Part shown: positions 23,400-36,159 of the stretch, piece after piece
Layout: each line of letters begins with the position of its first letter
How positions within the stretch are numbered: position 1 is the stretch's first letter
Program-made: the position numbers and the translations under genes
The notes under the pieces: generated by a model
What the model saw: only the letters and a program-made list of their open reading frames with translations
The model's database searches: none
Told to the model about the DNA's origin: nothing
Source of the DNA: Molossus alvarezi
Taxonomy: Eukaryota; Chordata; Mammalia; Chiroptera; Molossidae
Assembly: GCA_037176705.1 (NCBI GenBank)
Contig: CM073885.1
Span: 219,740,290-219,804,289 of the forward strand
DNA length: 64,000 nucleotides
Reading direction: 5' to 3'

Positions 23400-24779
23400 G
23401 ATGAAAAGAAGCCCTACAACTAAGGAATTAAAGAAAAAGCCACATCCAGTTCTATCCTTGGTAAGAGGGGCCAAGACTCAGAACCAGCTGGTCCCACACC
23501 CATGTGTGGCAGACAAAAATTCAGAGGAATATCTTAGCAGCAGAGGTCCCCTCTGAGGAGTGGAGGGTTGGGTCCTAGCTCCACACCAGGTCCCCAGCCC
23601 AGGGTTTCAGTGCCAGGAAGAAAAGTCCCCATGACTTCTGGCTGTAAAAACCAGAGGGGACTGTGGCTGAATGAGCTGCTGGAATCCCAGGCAGTTTCTC
23701 TTGAAGGGTCTGCACACGGACTTACTCGGACTCCTGAGCTCCGGTGTTGGGGCAGCAGTTTGAAAGGCACCAGAGACATATAGAAGGAACTGAGTTGTCA
23801 GCACGAGGCGAGAGCTAGGGGAGGAGGATCTGTCTCCCAAACAGAAGTACTGTTAGAGGCCACTGTTCCTTTTCTGAGCCCTCCCCCAAGAGCCGGCAGG
23901 TGGTGCCATATCTGAGTCTCCATCAAACTAGGCTCACAGTTTGCCCCACCCTGGTGATTCCCTGAGACCCACCCCACCCAACTTGTGGGCCCACCCAAGC
24001 TGTTTCCAGTGGCTTTTCCATACAGATGGTCTATCTTGACTCATGCTTCAGATTTTTCTAAAATTTCTCAAACAAGCAGCATCTGGCCTCAGCATGCCCT
24101 GTATCTGTCACTAAGTGGCCCCAGGCCTAGCATTAGCAGCAGCCAGCCTTGGTTCACAGCTTGGCCTTGCCTGGCAGCTCCAAGCCCAGCACAAGTAGCA
24201 GCCATCTAAAAATCACTTTATAGTTCATGTGAGGGAGGCCCGGGGCAGAACACAGGTGGTGGCTGACCTTGGCCTGCACCTCATGGGAGATTCCAGAGCA
24301 AACTCACCGAGTGGACAGCTTCAGACCACGTCGAAGCACCACCACCTAACCACCTCCACAAGCAACACCCTCAAGTGGAAGACTCAGTGGGCACCAGAGC
24401 CCCGTTAAAGTAAGTCCTGCTCTGTGGGTGGGCTCCTACACATCTGATCCTTCACAGTGGTGGGAGGTTGGCGGTCAGGGGTTGGTAGTGGAAGCCAGTC
24501 CTTGCAGCTAATTGGCCTGGAGGGGTAACTCTCTCCTATTGATGTGCCGACAGCACCAAGGCTCAACTACAACAGAAGGGTGTACACAGCCCATATGGGG
24601 GCACACCTCCAGTACCCAGCTTGGGTGACTGGGGAAGCTGTGCCATTGGGCCCTACAGAACACCTACTACATTAGGCCACTCTACCAAGCCTGGGAGATG
24701 TAGCAGCTCTGCCTAATACATAGAAACAAACACAGAGAGGATGCCAAAATGAGGAGACAAAGAAATATGGCCCAAATGA

Positions 24780-25450
24780 AAGACCAGAACAAAACTCTAG
24801 AAAAAAAGAACTAAACAAAATGGAGACAAGCAATCTACTAGATGTAAAGTTCAAAACACTGGTTATAAGGATGCTCAATGAACTTAGTGAGAACTTCAAC
24901 AGCATAAAAACAAGTCAGAAATGAGGGACACACTAACTGAAATGAATAATTTCCAGGGAATTAACAGCAGAGTAGATGAAGCTGAGAATCAAAACAGCAG
25001 TTTGGAATATATGGTTGCAAAACACCCAATCAGAACAGCAAGAAGAAAAAACAATTCTAAAAAATGAGGATAGTGTAAGGAGCCTCTGGGACAATTTCAA
25101 GCATACCAACGTTCACATCGTGGGGGTGCCAGAAGGAGAAGAGAGAACAAGAAACTGAAAACCCATTAGAAAAAGTAATGACAGAAAACTTCCCTAACTT
25201 GGTGAAGGAAATAGATATACAATCCAGGAAGTACAGAGTTTCTTAACAGAAACTTTATAGGCCAGAAGGGATTGGCAAGAAATATTCAAAGTGATGAAAA
25301 GCAAGACCTATAACCAAGATTACCCTACCCAGAAAAGCTATCATTTAGAGTATAAGGACAGATAAAGAGCTTCCCAATGAGAAAAAGCTAAAGGAGTTCA
25401 TCACTACCAAAGCAGTATTACATGAAATGTTAAAGGATCTGCTTTAACAA
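24780..25450 (+). pseudogene. Old L1 ORF1 pseudogene
   Basis: The reading pieces include a coiled-coil segment (MLNELSENFNSIK-like, frame broken), VWNIWLQNTQSEQQEEKTIL and SLWDNFKHTNVHIVGVPEGE (25060-25135). VPEGE is the hallmark at the start of the RNA-recognition region of ORF1p. Multiple frameshifts and a deletion after TENFPNLVKE show it is dead. ORF1p normally coats L1 RNA as a trimer. Confidence 0.75.
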
Positions 25451-25525
25451 GCCAGTACCTAGTCATACCAAGGTTCACAACTCACTCATTTTTTATTTTC
25501 TATGAAATGCCAACAGCAATTTTTT

Positions 25526-25584
25526 TAACCCTCACCTGAGGATATTTTTCCATTTATCTTCAGATAGAGTGGGAGGGGGGAAGG

Positions 25585-25648
<64 letters not shown>

Positions 25649-25810
25649 TTGATGTGAGAGAGACACATCGACTGGTTGCTTCCCACTAGACACCGACCAG
25701 GGTTGGGGTCCAAACTGCAACTGAGGTACGTGCCCTTGACCAGAATTGAACCTACAACTCTTTGGTCCAAGGGCCAACACTCTAACCACTGAGACAAACT
25801 GGCCAGGGCA
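25526..25810 (-). mobile_element. VES SINE with expanded (GA)n
   Basis: Minus-strand head at 25810 (TGCCCTGGCCAGTTTGTCTC). Duplication CCAACAGCAATTTTTT (about 25510-25525) and CCAACAGTAATTTTTT (25811-25826). The GA tract spans about 25589-25644, one of the longest simple repeats in the window. Confidence 0.92.
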
Positions 25811-25826
25811 CCAACAGTAATTTTTT

Positions 25827-26848
25827 AAATGAAGTTTGATCACATCAAATATACCTTCTGTTACCCAACTATACTTAAAACCTTTTAATAACTATTACAT
25901 ATAAGATAACATCCAAAATCCTTAGCAAGCACAGCAAGGATGTTGTCTAATGCCCAACTTCTTCTCTGCTAGTTCAGCAAATGACTGTTTCAACGATGTA
26001 GCTACACATTCCAAACTTGAGTGTCCTTGGGATCTGTCCTCATGACACTGCTCAGTTCGGTGGGGGGAAGTAAACTAATAAATGAATATATGGCCACGAA
26101 TAGTGAAAACAGTGAGTGGGAGAGAGCACACAGGGTGGTGAGCGAGCAATGAATCAGACACACACGCTGAGACAGCAGCACTTCAGCTGAGACCGAAAGA
26201 ATAATAAGCAGGCTCATCCTTTGGGCAAGAAAAGATGAAGATACACATGAATCATACCTATAGATACTCAGAGTGGCTTTACTTCTTTTGCTCTTGGCCC
26301 AGTATGAATGAAGTAAGTTGAGGAAGATGGGCAAAGCCAAGGGGCAAGGGCAGCAGTGGTCTAGAGAAGACACTGGAAGGACCGAGAAGGTGGGGGGGGG
26401 GGGGTAACTAAGCCAGAGTGGTCTTCTCTAACTTGTTAATTATCCAGTGTATATAATTCACCAAGACTTAGAATAGTAAGGTGGTGATAAACACTGGATA
26501 TCACCCAAGTGTCCAAAACCCTAGCTCTAAGACACACCTCTTAGTGGGAACTGGATGTATTACAAAAGGCAAAAGCAAGACTTCAAATTAGGCTGTGCCC
26601 TTCATCCAGTATCCAGTAAGTGGACTCCTCCCTCCTTCACAGAGGGCTCCTAGGGCTCAGAAGAACATATAGCTCAAACTGTCTGAAGCCTGTTGGTCAG
26701 ACAGCATCAGGGAATAGTCAAAGGGCTAGTACTTGAAGTGCTTCTATGCTTCTCCGTCTCCACAGGACCACACCATTCTGATCTGTTGCTACTAAGTCTA
26801 GTAGTCTTTAAACAAGCAAACAAAAAAAAAAGGTAAAAATTACTATTT
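25827..26848. other. Unassigned sequence with weak ancient-repeat character
   Basis: 25860-25990 has an L2-like feel ('acatccaaaatccttagc') and 26090-26380 reads like an ancient repeat, but neither is secure. A G-run lies at 26391-26403. Confidence 0.3.
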
Positions 26849-26863
26849 AAAAAAACCTGTCAG

Positions 26864-27139
26864 GCCCTGGCCAGTTTGGCTCAGCAGTTAGAGCGTCGGC
26901 CTGCGGTCCGGAGAGACCCGGGTTCGGTTCCCGCTAAGGGCACATACTTCGGTTGCAGTTTGTCCCTGGCCCTGGTTGGTCGTGCGGGTGGCAGCCACTC
27001 GATGTGTCCCTTCACGTCGATGTTTCTCTCTCTCTCTCCCTTCCTCTCTTTCTCTCCCGCTCTATCTGAACAAAAAATGGAAAAATATCCTTGGGTGAGG
27101 ATAAAAAAATTTAAAAAATTAAAAAAATTAAAAATTAAA
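26864..27139 (+). mobile_element. VES SINE
   Basis: Complete head with A box and B box. Duplication AAAAAAACCTGTCAG at 26849-26863 and 27140-27154. The tail is a run of AAAATT-type repeats. Confidence 0.94.
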
Positions 27140-27154
27140 AAAAAAACCTGTCAG

Positions 27155-28129
27155 GCTGTAATAGCTCTACTCCAGCAAAGGCATAGGTAGTTCTAGCAGT
27201 AAAACATGAGCTGTGAGTAGTACAAGAATCTCAGATTCTAGAACTGTCTCGTTGTAACAACACCGAGTATACCCTTCATGTTTATAGCTCACACCTGACA
27301 TGGGGCGGAAAAGAGTGCAGGGCTTACGGGGTGGGTCCACTTTAGGACCGTCCACCATGACCTTGTAACTCAAGATTAGGCCTCATTCAAAATCTCACCA
27401 CCAGTGTGAGGCAGAGAATCCGGTTTCTTCTGGGTCATCCAGCAGTTACTCATTAGTTAAACATACTTCCATTCTACTCCAAAGAACTGAAGAACTCAGG
27501 ACACAGAATTAAACAATAAGACTTCCCTGAGTACATTCTGCACAGACCCCACCTGTAGGGAAGACTCATGCTTCTTCATGTAGACACATCTGCATTCATC
27601 CTCTGCAAGCTGGCTTTATTCACTCTTTCCCTTGGAGGTGACCAATCAAGAACATGCCCTTCCAAGGTACTTTACCACTGGCTAGGAATGAAGTGGCCTC
27701 CCATCTGTGAATGCTGCCAGTGTTCTGGCTGTGCTCACTCTTTGGACACTGGCTGGCATCAGAGATGATCCAGACTGTGCTGCCACATCTAAAATGCTTT
27801 TTCTCTGGGGTCACTTATTCCTCAACCTAGTGGCATAATAATCTACAACTATTAATGCTCAGCCAGCCTAAAACAGATGCTACCTCTTCGGAACCAAAAA
27901 AACCTTTAGCCACTGAAAAAATGGGTGCACTGTGCCTTTTAGAACATTTACCAAGTTGCCTAAGAGCAGGAAAGTTGTAGGAAGACAGGTATTTATCAGA
28001 TGATCTTCAGCAAGTCTATGGGGCAGTTCCCTAAGTATGCAGGGAATTTCTAACCAGGCCAGGAGTTTCTAAATGAAAATCACAATTACAACTAGGAAGT
28101 GGGAATAGCTGAGACTTGAATACAATTCT
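27155..28129. other. Unassigned sequence
   Basis: No recognised gene or repeat. Confidence 0.35.
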
Positions 28130-28250
28130 AAAACATACAAGAATTTTAAAATGTCATCCAATTCTTTATTTTTCAGTGTGGCTCCTGGACTATTTACAAT
28201 AACATATGTGGCCCACACTGTATCTCTGTCGGACAGCACCGCCCTGGAGG
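28130..28250 (-). repeat. hAT-type DNA transposon end
   Basis: On the minus strand it reads 'gcggtgctgtccgacagaga' then 'gtgggccacatatgttattg' and 'caggagccacactgaaaaat'. This is the familiar end and subterminal layout of a mammalian hAT element. Only one end is visible. Confidence 0.5.
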
Positions 28251-29502
28251 CAACCAGAAGGTAGCTCCGGTACTAAGAGAAGCAGTTCCCAAGCTTCAGA
28301 AGGATGATCACTATGGTGGTACAGAGGGTGGCCACCTTCAGATGTTGATGCCCCACAAAGAACTTGGCATGCCTGCTACTTTTTCATTCTGATATGCTCC
28401 CTAGAAGGCTCTTACACCCACTTTCTCCCCACCCCATTTTCTAAAGACAATGCAAAGGTATCAAGGCAACCATTCAATCTCTAGGTCTAAATAGGCGTTA
28501 TCCTGTTCATGGACTACAAGGAGAGTTAACTAATTGAAAGTAAGGTCAGCATGGATAAAGATGTGACTGGCAATACTCAGAATAAGGGCCAGGAGTTAGT
28601 TTTTTCACATCACATTAATATGCAGCATCCCAGAACTCCACAGCCCTTTCCAATATCATTACCAACAAAGCGCAGAATTCCCTGTCCATGAGGCTGCTAC
28701 AGAGAATCATTGATTCCATGTAGGAGCCCCTCCCATTATTGATCACTGCTACCTATGCGAAGCCCCCAAGTCTCTGGGCTGGCTTACACTAGGTAGGATT
28801 ATTGGTCAGGCAATAGAAGCCCTCGTAGGCTCTTACCTCTCCTCTTCTCTGTTGCTGAAAGTTCAGGCTCAAAGTGAAAGACTTATGTTATCATGAGGCA
28901 GGCAAAGGGTTAAAGTCCTGGCCTCTCATGGGTAGAGCTGCTTTGAATAATCTCTCCCTAAAGATTAATCTCTCCCTGCACCTATAGGGAGACCAGCACA
29001 GCAGTACAACAGACTGTGGGATACCCCAACCCAAGGATGTGGAAAGTGGTCTAAGGAGCTCCTCTCCATGCACTGGGACAAGTTCTAGACTTTTCTTCAT
29101 TGGATTTCGAGGTGGCAAATACAGAAGGTAAGCACTGCCGAGTGCCTTCTCCCAAAGGCCTCAGGACCTGGCACTCCTTGGCCAGGGTGGAGAAAACAAG
29201 TATTTCACAGGGTCCAAACCATCTAGGATGTGGCAAATAGCATGTTGACTACCTTATTCTGTGCAAGTTACAGAAGCTACACTAAGAGACATGTAGACTA
29301 TTCCTAATGTATGTGCTCTAAAATGTTTCTGAGCTTTGGACGCCCATGAACTAGATTCTCCTACCTCGGTTTCTAGGTAGGATGATAGAATGGAAGTTTA
29401 AACAATAGTTGTTCCTCTGTAAACTCTCACATCCTACTTAGAATAGAACTGACTGGTTCCCCATGGCCTCTGTCTCACTTGCCAAGCATCCAGCAATGAA
29501 GC
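28251..29502. other. Unassigned sequence
   Basis: No recognised feature; frames at 28891-29236 carry no known motif. Confidence 0.35.
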
Positions 29503-29511
29503 TTCTCTTTT

Positions 29512-30252
29512 TTAAAATTTATTATTTATTAATTTGTTTTTGTTACAGATGTTTCTCATTTTTCCCCCATTGACACCCTCCTCCCACCCCCACCCCGCCC
29601 CATCCCCAGCTTTGTTGTCTATGTTCATTGATCATGCATTCATGCATGTAAGTTCTGTGGTTTATCTCTTTCCCCACAAACCCCCCTTCTCTGAGGTTTG
29701 TCAGTCTGTACCCCACCTCTATGTCTCTGGGTTAATTTTGTTCAGCAGTTTGTTTAGTTCATTATATTCCACAAATAAGTGAGATCATGTGATATTTGTC
29801 TTTCTCTGCTTGGCTTGTTTTGCTTAGCATAGTACTCTCCAGATCCTCCCATGCCATCTCAAAGGATAAGAGATCTTTCTTTCTTACAGCTGCATAGTAT
29901 CACCTCACACCTGTCAGAATGGCTGCCATCAATAAATCATAAAACAACAAGTGTTGGCAAGGGTGTGGAGAAAAGGGGACTCTGGTACAATGCTGGTGGA
30001 AATGCAGACTGGTGCAGCCACTATGGAAAACACTGTGGTGTTACCTCAAAAAGTTAAAAATTGAACTGCCATTTGACCCAGTGATCCCACTTCTAGTAAT
30101 ATACCGTAAGAAACTTGAAACACCAATCAGAAAGAATATATGTACCCCTATGATTATAGCAGCACTATTTACAATAGCTAAGATCTGGAAACAACCCAAG
30201 TGTCCATCAGTAGATGAGTGGATAAAGAAGCTGTGGTACATGTACACAATGG
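29512..30252 (-). mobile_element. 5'-inverted (twin-primed) L1 insertion
   Basis: 29512-29896 is L1 3' end on the minus strand, including the 3'UTR and A-rich tail at 29512. 29897-30252 is the immediately upstream L1 segment ('tatcacctcacacctgtcag' to 'tggtacatgtacacaatgg') on the plus strand. In the intact L1 at 1.3-7.1 kb these two pieces are adjacent (about 6378-6740 and 6740-7060). Duplication TTCTCTTTT flanks the whole at 29503-29511 and 30253-30261. This is the classical product of twin priming. Confidence 0.9.
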
Positions 30253-30261
30253 TTCTCTTTT

Positions 30262-31787
30262 GAAGGCTTTATAGGAAAGTCTCTGGCCCTTAGGAGGAAA
30301 GCTGTGCTGGACACATTCTTATGTAAAACACGGCCAGACACTAGAAAGGATAGTCAAGTTCAAGAAGCCTCTGGCTACGGAGAACTTGGAAAGGCACCAA
30401 TTTCCCCACAAGGGAGGTCTGTTGCTCCAGCTGCTGGGAGTGCTGTCATCAGCCTTCAGTTGTCTCTCCTTAAGATGTGTCTCTGCTGCGAGGGCATGTG
30501 CTTCCCTTAGCAACACCGTCACTGCAGACTGCAGAGCGCACAAAGGCCAGCAGCCATGTCAGGCCACCCTGGAACAACTCTGAAGGGCCATACACTTGTC
30601 AGTGCTCCCAGAGCCTGGCCATAATTGCCTACACGGCAATTAACACAACTGCATCCCAATGCAGCTTCCGTTCTCAACCCTTTTATGGAATTTCATATCC
30701 AGTAAGTGCTCTTCATGTTGACCTCCACCTCAATACCTAATTGTGAAAAACCCAACCTATGACACTGGATTGAAAAGCTGAGAGGAAAATGATTCACTCT
30801 GCTTTGACCAGGATGCCTACCCATCATCATGACCAAGTCCTTCTCAACTCTAAACCCTTTCAAATGAAGAGACTGGCAGTTTGGGCACCTCTAGGACATG
30901 CTGTGGTTTCCAGACTGCTCTGGTTTCTAGTGACATGCCAACTCTTACAGTTCTTTATGGCCCTAGATTCCAATAATGTTATCCTCTGACGTGGTCTCCT
31001 GTCTATTTTATCTCCTTACCTAGGAATTCTGTGTGTCTCTCATCTATCCAGCCCAAACACACAAATATCTAAAAAACTAAGTTGGTTCTTCTTCCTAGAA
31101 TTAGGGAAAAGCACAGGCCACTAAGGCCTATCAACAGTCTAGATAGAGTCAAGAACTGGCTTTACATGCTCTGTAATTCCAGGGAGGATTCCAATACCAA
31201 GCCATTACAAGCAGAGGGAGGTGAGTTACCAGATATCTATGTTCCCACCAGGCCATGTTTAGAAATCAATTGAAACTGTAATGCTGTTTGTTTCATAAGA
31301 CCTGAAAAAAGTATAGATGCATCCTCTGCAAATATCAATTTCATGTTGTCTAAAATACACTAGACCAAGTCAGAGAACTAAGTTTTACACCCAATCGAAC
31401 ATTAAACTGAATTGCACTGAGCAGATATGTTTAACTCTAATTTCCGGATGTGTAACATTCAGACCATAGTCCCAACTTGGTGAAACCATGTACAATTATA
31501 AGAATTGCCTTGACTAATATAGAGCACTTTAATGTCCTATTTTATAATTTCCCAGCTTTTCTGTAAGAGCCAAAATCTCAAAGTTTTTTGACCAAATACA
31601 GATATTCTATGTGATCTGAACTCACATATGTAATTTGTTATTATTAGCAAAACATCTCTTCCCAAGACCCACTATGCAGACTGAAAACACACCAAAAGCA
31701 CCTGTGGGTGCACACCAGCAAATTCAGCTGCACACAAGCGCCAGGGACGATGGGCAAGCTGAGGTCTTCTCTGCTGTTACCCTTCGG
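30262..31787. other. Unassigned sequence
   Basis: No gene or repeat recognised over 1.5 kb. Confidence 0.35.
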
Positions 31788-32710
31788 GACCACATCTTTT
31801 TTTTTTTTTTTTTTTCAATTTAATTAATTTATTTTTGTTACAGATGTTTCTCCTTTTCCCCCACTGATTCCCCACCCCTGCCCCTCCCCGCCCTGTCCCC
31901 AGCTTTGTTGTCCATGTCCATTGTTCATGCACACATGCATATAAGTTCTGTGGTTCATCTCTTCCCCACCACCCCCTCTTCTGGGGATTGTCAGTCTCTA
32001 CTCCACTTCTAGGTCTCTGGGACTACCCCATTCCTCAGAGTGTTATGTTCATTATATTCCACACATAAGTGAGATCATATGATACTTGTCTTTCTCTGTT
32101 TGGCTTGTTTCGCTTAAGGTGACACTTTCCAGGTCCCTCCATGTTGCCTCAAATTAAGAGATCTTTCTTTCTTACAGCTGCATAGTACTCCATTGTGTAT
32201 ATGTGCCACTGCTTTTTTATCCATTCATCTACTGATGGACATTTGGGCTGTTTCGAGATCTTAGCTATTGTAAATAGTGCTGCTACAAACATGGGGGTAC
32301 ATATATTCCTTCTGATTGGTGCTTGAGGCTTCTTAGGGTATATTCCTAAAAGTGGGATCACTGGGTCAAATGGCAGTTCAATTTTTAATTTTTTGAGGTT
32401 ACAACATATTGTTTTCCATAGTGGCTGCACCAGTCTGCATTCCCACCAGCAGTGTACTAGAGTCCTCTTTTCTCCACACCCTCGCCAACACGTGGTGTTT
32501 AATGATTTGTTGATGACGGCCATTCTGACAGGTGTGCGGTGATACCTCATTGTTGTTTTAATTTGCATCTCTCTGATGATTAGTGATGTTGAGCATTTCC
32601 TCATATATCTCTTAGCCATTTGTATGCCCTGTTTGGAGAGGTGTCTATTTAGTTCCTCTGCCCATTTTTTAATTGGGTTCTTTGTCTTCCTTTTGTTGAG
32701 TTGTATGAGC

Positions 32711-32729
32711 ACTATATATATATATATAT
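32711..32729. repeat. (TA)n microsatellite inside L1 ORF2
   Basis: Short TA run that has expanded in the copy of 'agtgctcata' and breaks the frame between the open segments at 32149-32712 and 32669-33133. Confidence 0.7.
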
Positions 32730-33660
32730 GAAATTAACCCCTTATCTGACGTATCATTGGCAATTATGCTCTCCCATATAGTGGGTTGCCTTTCCATTTT
32801 GACTATTGTATCTTTTGCCATGCAGAAGCTTTTGAGTTTGATGTAGTCCCATGTGTTCATTTTCTCCTTTGTTTCTGTTGCCTTAGGTGATGTATCAGTG
32901 AAAATTCTGCTCCGTATGATGTCTGAAATTTTATTGCCTACAGTTTCTTCTAGGATTTTTATGGATTCATGAGTCACATTTAAGACTTTTATCCATTTTG
33001 AGTTTATTCTTGAGTAGGGTGTAAGTTGATGGTCTAGTTTTATTTTTTTGCATGTAGCTGTCCAATTTTCCCAACACCATTTATTAAAGAGGCTGTCCTT
33101 ACTCCACTGTATGCTCTTGCCACCTTTTGTCAAATATTAATTGAGCATATTGCCTTGGGTCATTTCTGGGTTCTCTGTTCTGTTCCACTGGTGTATATGC
33201 CTGTTCTTGTGCCAGTACCAGGCTGTTTTGATTACAGTGGCTTTGTAGTATAACCAGAAATCCAGTAATGTGATCCCTCTAACTTTGTTCTTCTTTTTCA
33301 AAATTGCTTTGGCTATTCGAGGTCTTTTTTGGTTCCATATGAACTTTTGAAGTATTTGCTCTAGCTCTGTGAAATATGTTGTTGGTATTTTGATGGGGAT
33401 TGCATTAAATCTATAGATTGCTTTAGATAGTATGGACATTTGAATGATGTTAATTCTTCCAATCCATGAACAAGGCATGTGCTTCCACTTTTTTATATCT
33501 TCCTCAATTTCTTTTTTCAATGACCTGCGAATAGGTCCTTTATTTCTTTGGTTAAGTTTATTCCTAGCTATCTTAATTGTTTTGCTGGAATGGTAAATGG
33601 GATTGTTTTCTTCATTTCTCTTTCTGTGACTTCATCATTAGTGTATAAGAATGCCATCAA

Positions 33661-33916
33661 GCCCTGGCCGGTTTGGCTCAGTGGTTAGAGCGTCGGCCTG
33701 CGGTCCTGAGAGGCCCGGGTTCGGTTCCCGCTAAGGGCACCTACTTTGGTTGCAGTTTGTCCCCGGCCCTGGATGGTCGTGCGGGTGGCAGCCACTCAAT
33801 GTGTCCCTTCACGTCGATGTTTCTCTCTCTCTCTCCCTTCCTCTCTCTCCCTCCCACTCTATCTGTACAAAAAATGGAAAAGTATCCTCAGGTGAGGATA
33901 AAAAAAAAAAAAAAAA
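33661..33916 (+). mobile_element. VES SINE nested in antisense L1
   Basis: Near-consensus GCCCTGGCCGGTTTGGCTCA head and poly-A tail. Perfect 14-bp duplication AAGAATGCCATCAA at 33647-33660 and 33917-33930. The duplicated bases belong to L1 ORF2, so this insertion is younger than the L1. Confidence 0.96.
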
Positions 33917-36159
33917 AAGAATGCCATCAATTTCATGATGTTAATTTTGTATCCTGCTACTTTGCCAAATTCATTTATTAAGTCCAGCAGATTTTTGATG
34001 GAGTCTTTAGGGTTTTCCATGTATAATATTATGTCATCTGCAAGTAATCACAGTTTCACTTCCTCCTTTGCAATTTAATCCCTTTTATTTTTCTTCCTGT
34101 CTGATTGCTGTGGCTAAGACTTCCAGTACTATGTTAAATAAGAGTGGTGAAAGTGGGCATCCCTGTCTTGTTCCTATTCTTAAGGAAAATACTTTTAGTT
34201 TTTGCCCATTGAGTATGATGTTGGCTGTAGGTCTTTGATATATGGCCTTTAATATGTCTAGATATGACCCTCTATTCCCACAATATTGAGTGTTTTTATC
34301 AGAAATGGATGCTGGATTTTGTTGAAGGCTTTTTCGGCATCTATTGATATGATCATATAATGTTTATCTTTCATTTTGTTTATGTGGTGTATCACATTTA
34401 TTGATTTGCAAATATTGTACCAGCCTTGCATCCCTGGGATGAATCCCACTTGGTCATAGTGAATAATTTTTTTGATGTGTTGCTGAATCCGATTTGCTAG
34501 TATTTTGTTCAGGATTTTGGCGTCTATGTTCATCAGAGATATTGGCCTGTAGTTTTCTTTCTTTGTAATGTCTTTTTCTGGTTTTGGAATTAGAATTATG
34601 CTGGTCTCATAAAACAATTTGGGAAGTCTTTCTTCTTCTTGAATTTTTTGCAATAGGTTGAGGAGGATGGGTGTTAGTTCTTCTTTGAATGTTCAGTAAA
34701 ACTCCCCCATGAAGCCATCCGGGCCTGGGCTTTTGTTTGCTGGGAGAGTCTTGATTACCTCCTCGATTTCTTCTGTTGTTATTGGTCTGTTCAAGTTTTC
34801 TCTCTCTTCCAGGTCCAGTTTTGTGAGACTATGTATTTCTAGAAATTTGTCCATTTTGCTTAGATTGTCGAATTTGTTGCCATATAATTGTTAACAGTAG
34901 TTCTTAACAATCTTCTGTATTTCTGTGGTATCAGTTGTTACTTCTCCTCTTTCATTTCTGATTTTCTATATTTGGGTTCTCTCTTTTTGTTTCTTGGTGA
35001 GCCTACCTAAGGGTCCATCAATCTTGTTTATCTTTTCGAAAAACCAGCTCTTTGTTTTATTGATCCTTTGAATTGTTTTTTTGGTCTCTATGTCATTTAT
35101 TTCTGCTCTGATCTTTACTATTTCCTTCCTTCTACTTGCTCTGGGGTTTTCTTTTTGTTTGCTCTCTAGTTCTTTAAGTTGTGAGGTTAGATAGTCTATT
35201 AGAAATTTTTCTTGTTTCTTGAGGTAGGCCTGTAGTGCTATGAACTTCCCTCTGCTTTTGCTGCATCCATAGATTTTGTGATGTTGTGTGTTCATTTTCA
35301 TTGGTTTCCAAGAAGTTTTTAATTTCTTCCTTGATCTCCTGGGCAACCCATTCATTGTTTAATAACATGCTGTTTTCCTTCCATGTGTTCAAATGTCTTT
35401 GCATCTTCTTGTTGCAATTAATTTCTAGTTTCATGCCATTGTGATCTGAGAAGATGCTTGATATGATTTCAATCTTCTTGAACTTGTAGAGACTTAGTTT
35501 GTGTCCTAAGATGTGGTCTATCTTTGAGAATGTCCCATGTACACTTGAGAAGAATGTGAATTCTGTAGTTTTGGGGTGTAATTCTCTGTAGATATCTATT
35601 AAATCCATTTGATCTAGTGCTTCATTTAGAGTCTCTGTTTTGTCTAGAGGATCTATCCAGTGATGTCAGTGGGGTGTTGAACTCTCCTGCTATGATTGTA
35701 TTGTTATCGATTTCTCCTTTGTAGTCCTCCAGCAGATTTTAAATATATTTTGGTGCTCCTATATTGGGTGCATATATGTTTATCAAGGTTATATCTTCCT
35801 GTTGGATAGATCCTTTCAATATTATGTAGTGGCCTTCCTTGTCTCTAGTTATGGCCTTCATTTTGAAATCTATTTTATCAGATATGAGTATTGCTACCCT
35901 AGTTTTTTTTTCCTTTCCGTTTTCTTGGAAGACTTTTTCCCATCCCTTCACTTTCAACCTATGTGAGTCTTTTGTTGTGAGGTGAGTCTCTTGTAAACAA
36001 CATATAGATGAGTCATGCTTTCTTATCCAATCAGCTACTCTGTGTCTTTTTATCAGAGCATTCAGTCCATTTACATTTAAGTTGATTATTGATATGCACT
36101 TATTTTATTGTCATTTTTGTTTAGGGTGGTTATATTTTTCTTCCTATTTCTCCTGTTAA

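Larger units (their letters stand above)
23151..25455 (+). mobile_element. 5' half of an old L1 (5'UTR plus ORF1)
   Basis: It carries an L1 leader ('ctcacaaccacatcaaatta'), a long 5'UTR with 'tcatgggagattccagagca' and 'gtggacagcttcagaccac', and then ORF1. The ORF1 pieces include a coiled-coil region near 24780-25010 and the conserved 'gacaatttcaagcataccaa' (DNFKHTN). It ends at 'aaaggatctgctttaac', the ORF1 end. ORF2 is absent. The antisense L1 at 62.1-64 kb belongs to the same lineage. A mariner-type MITE sits inside the 5'UTR. Confidence 0.8.
32052..36114 (-). pseudogene. L1 ORF2 pseudogene
   Basis: It encodes the remains of the endonuclease (35174-35957), RT (34258-34653 and 33137-33520) and C-terminal domain (32149-33133). 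The catalytic FADD has become LADD at about 34035-34046, and a TGA stop (34048-34050) lies just before it. The frame also stops soon after its ATG at 36114, and a VES (33661-33916) interrupts it after the RT core. The C-terminal Cys motif [14 protein letters not shown] is intact at about 32450-32500. The protein would be the nickase/reverse transcriptase of L1, but this copy cannot make it. Confidence 0.92.
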
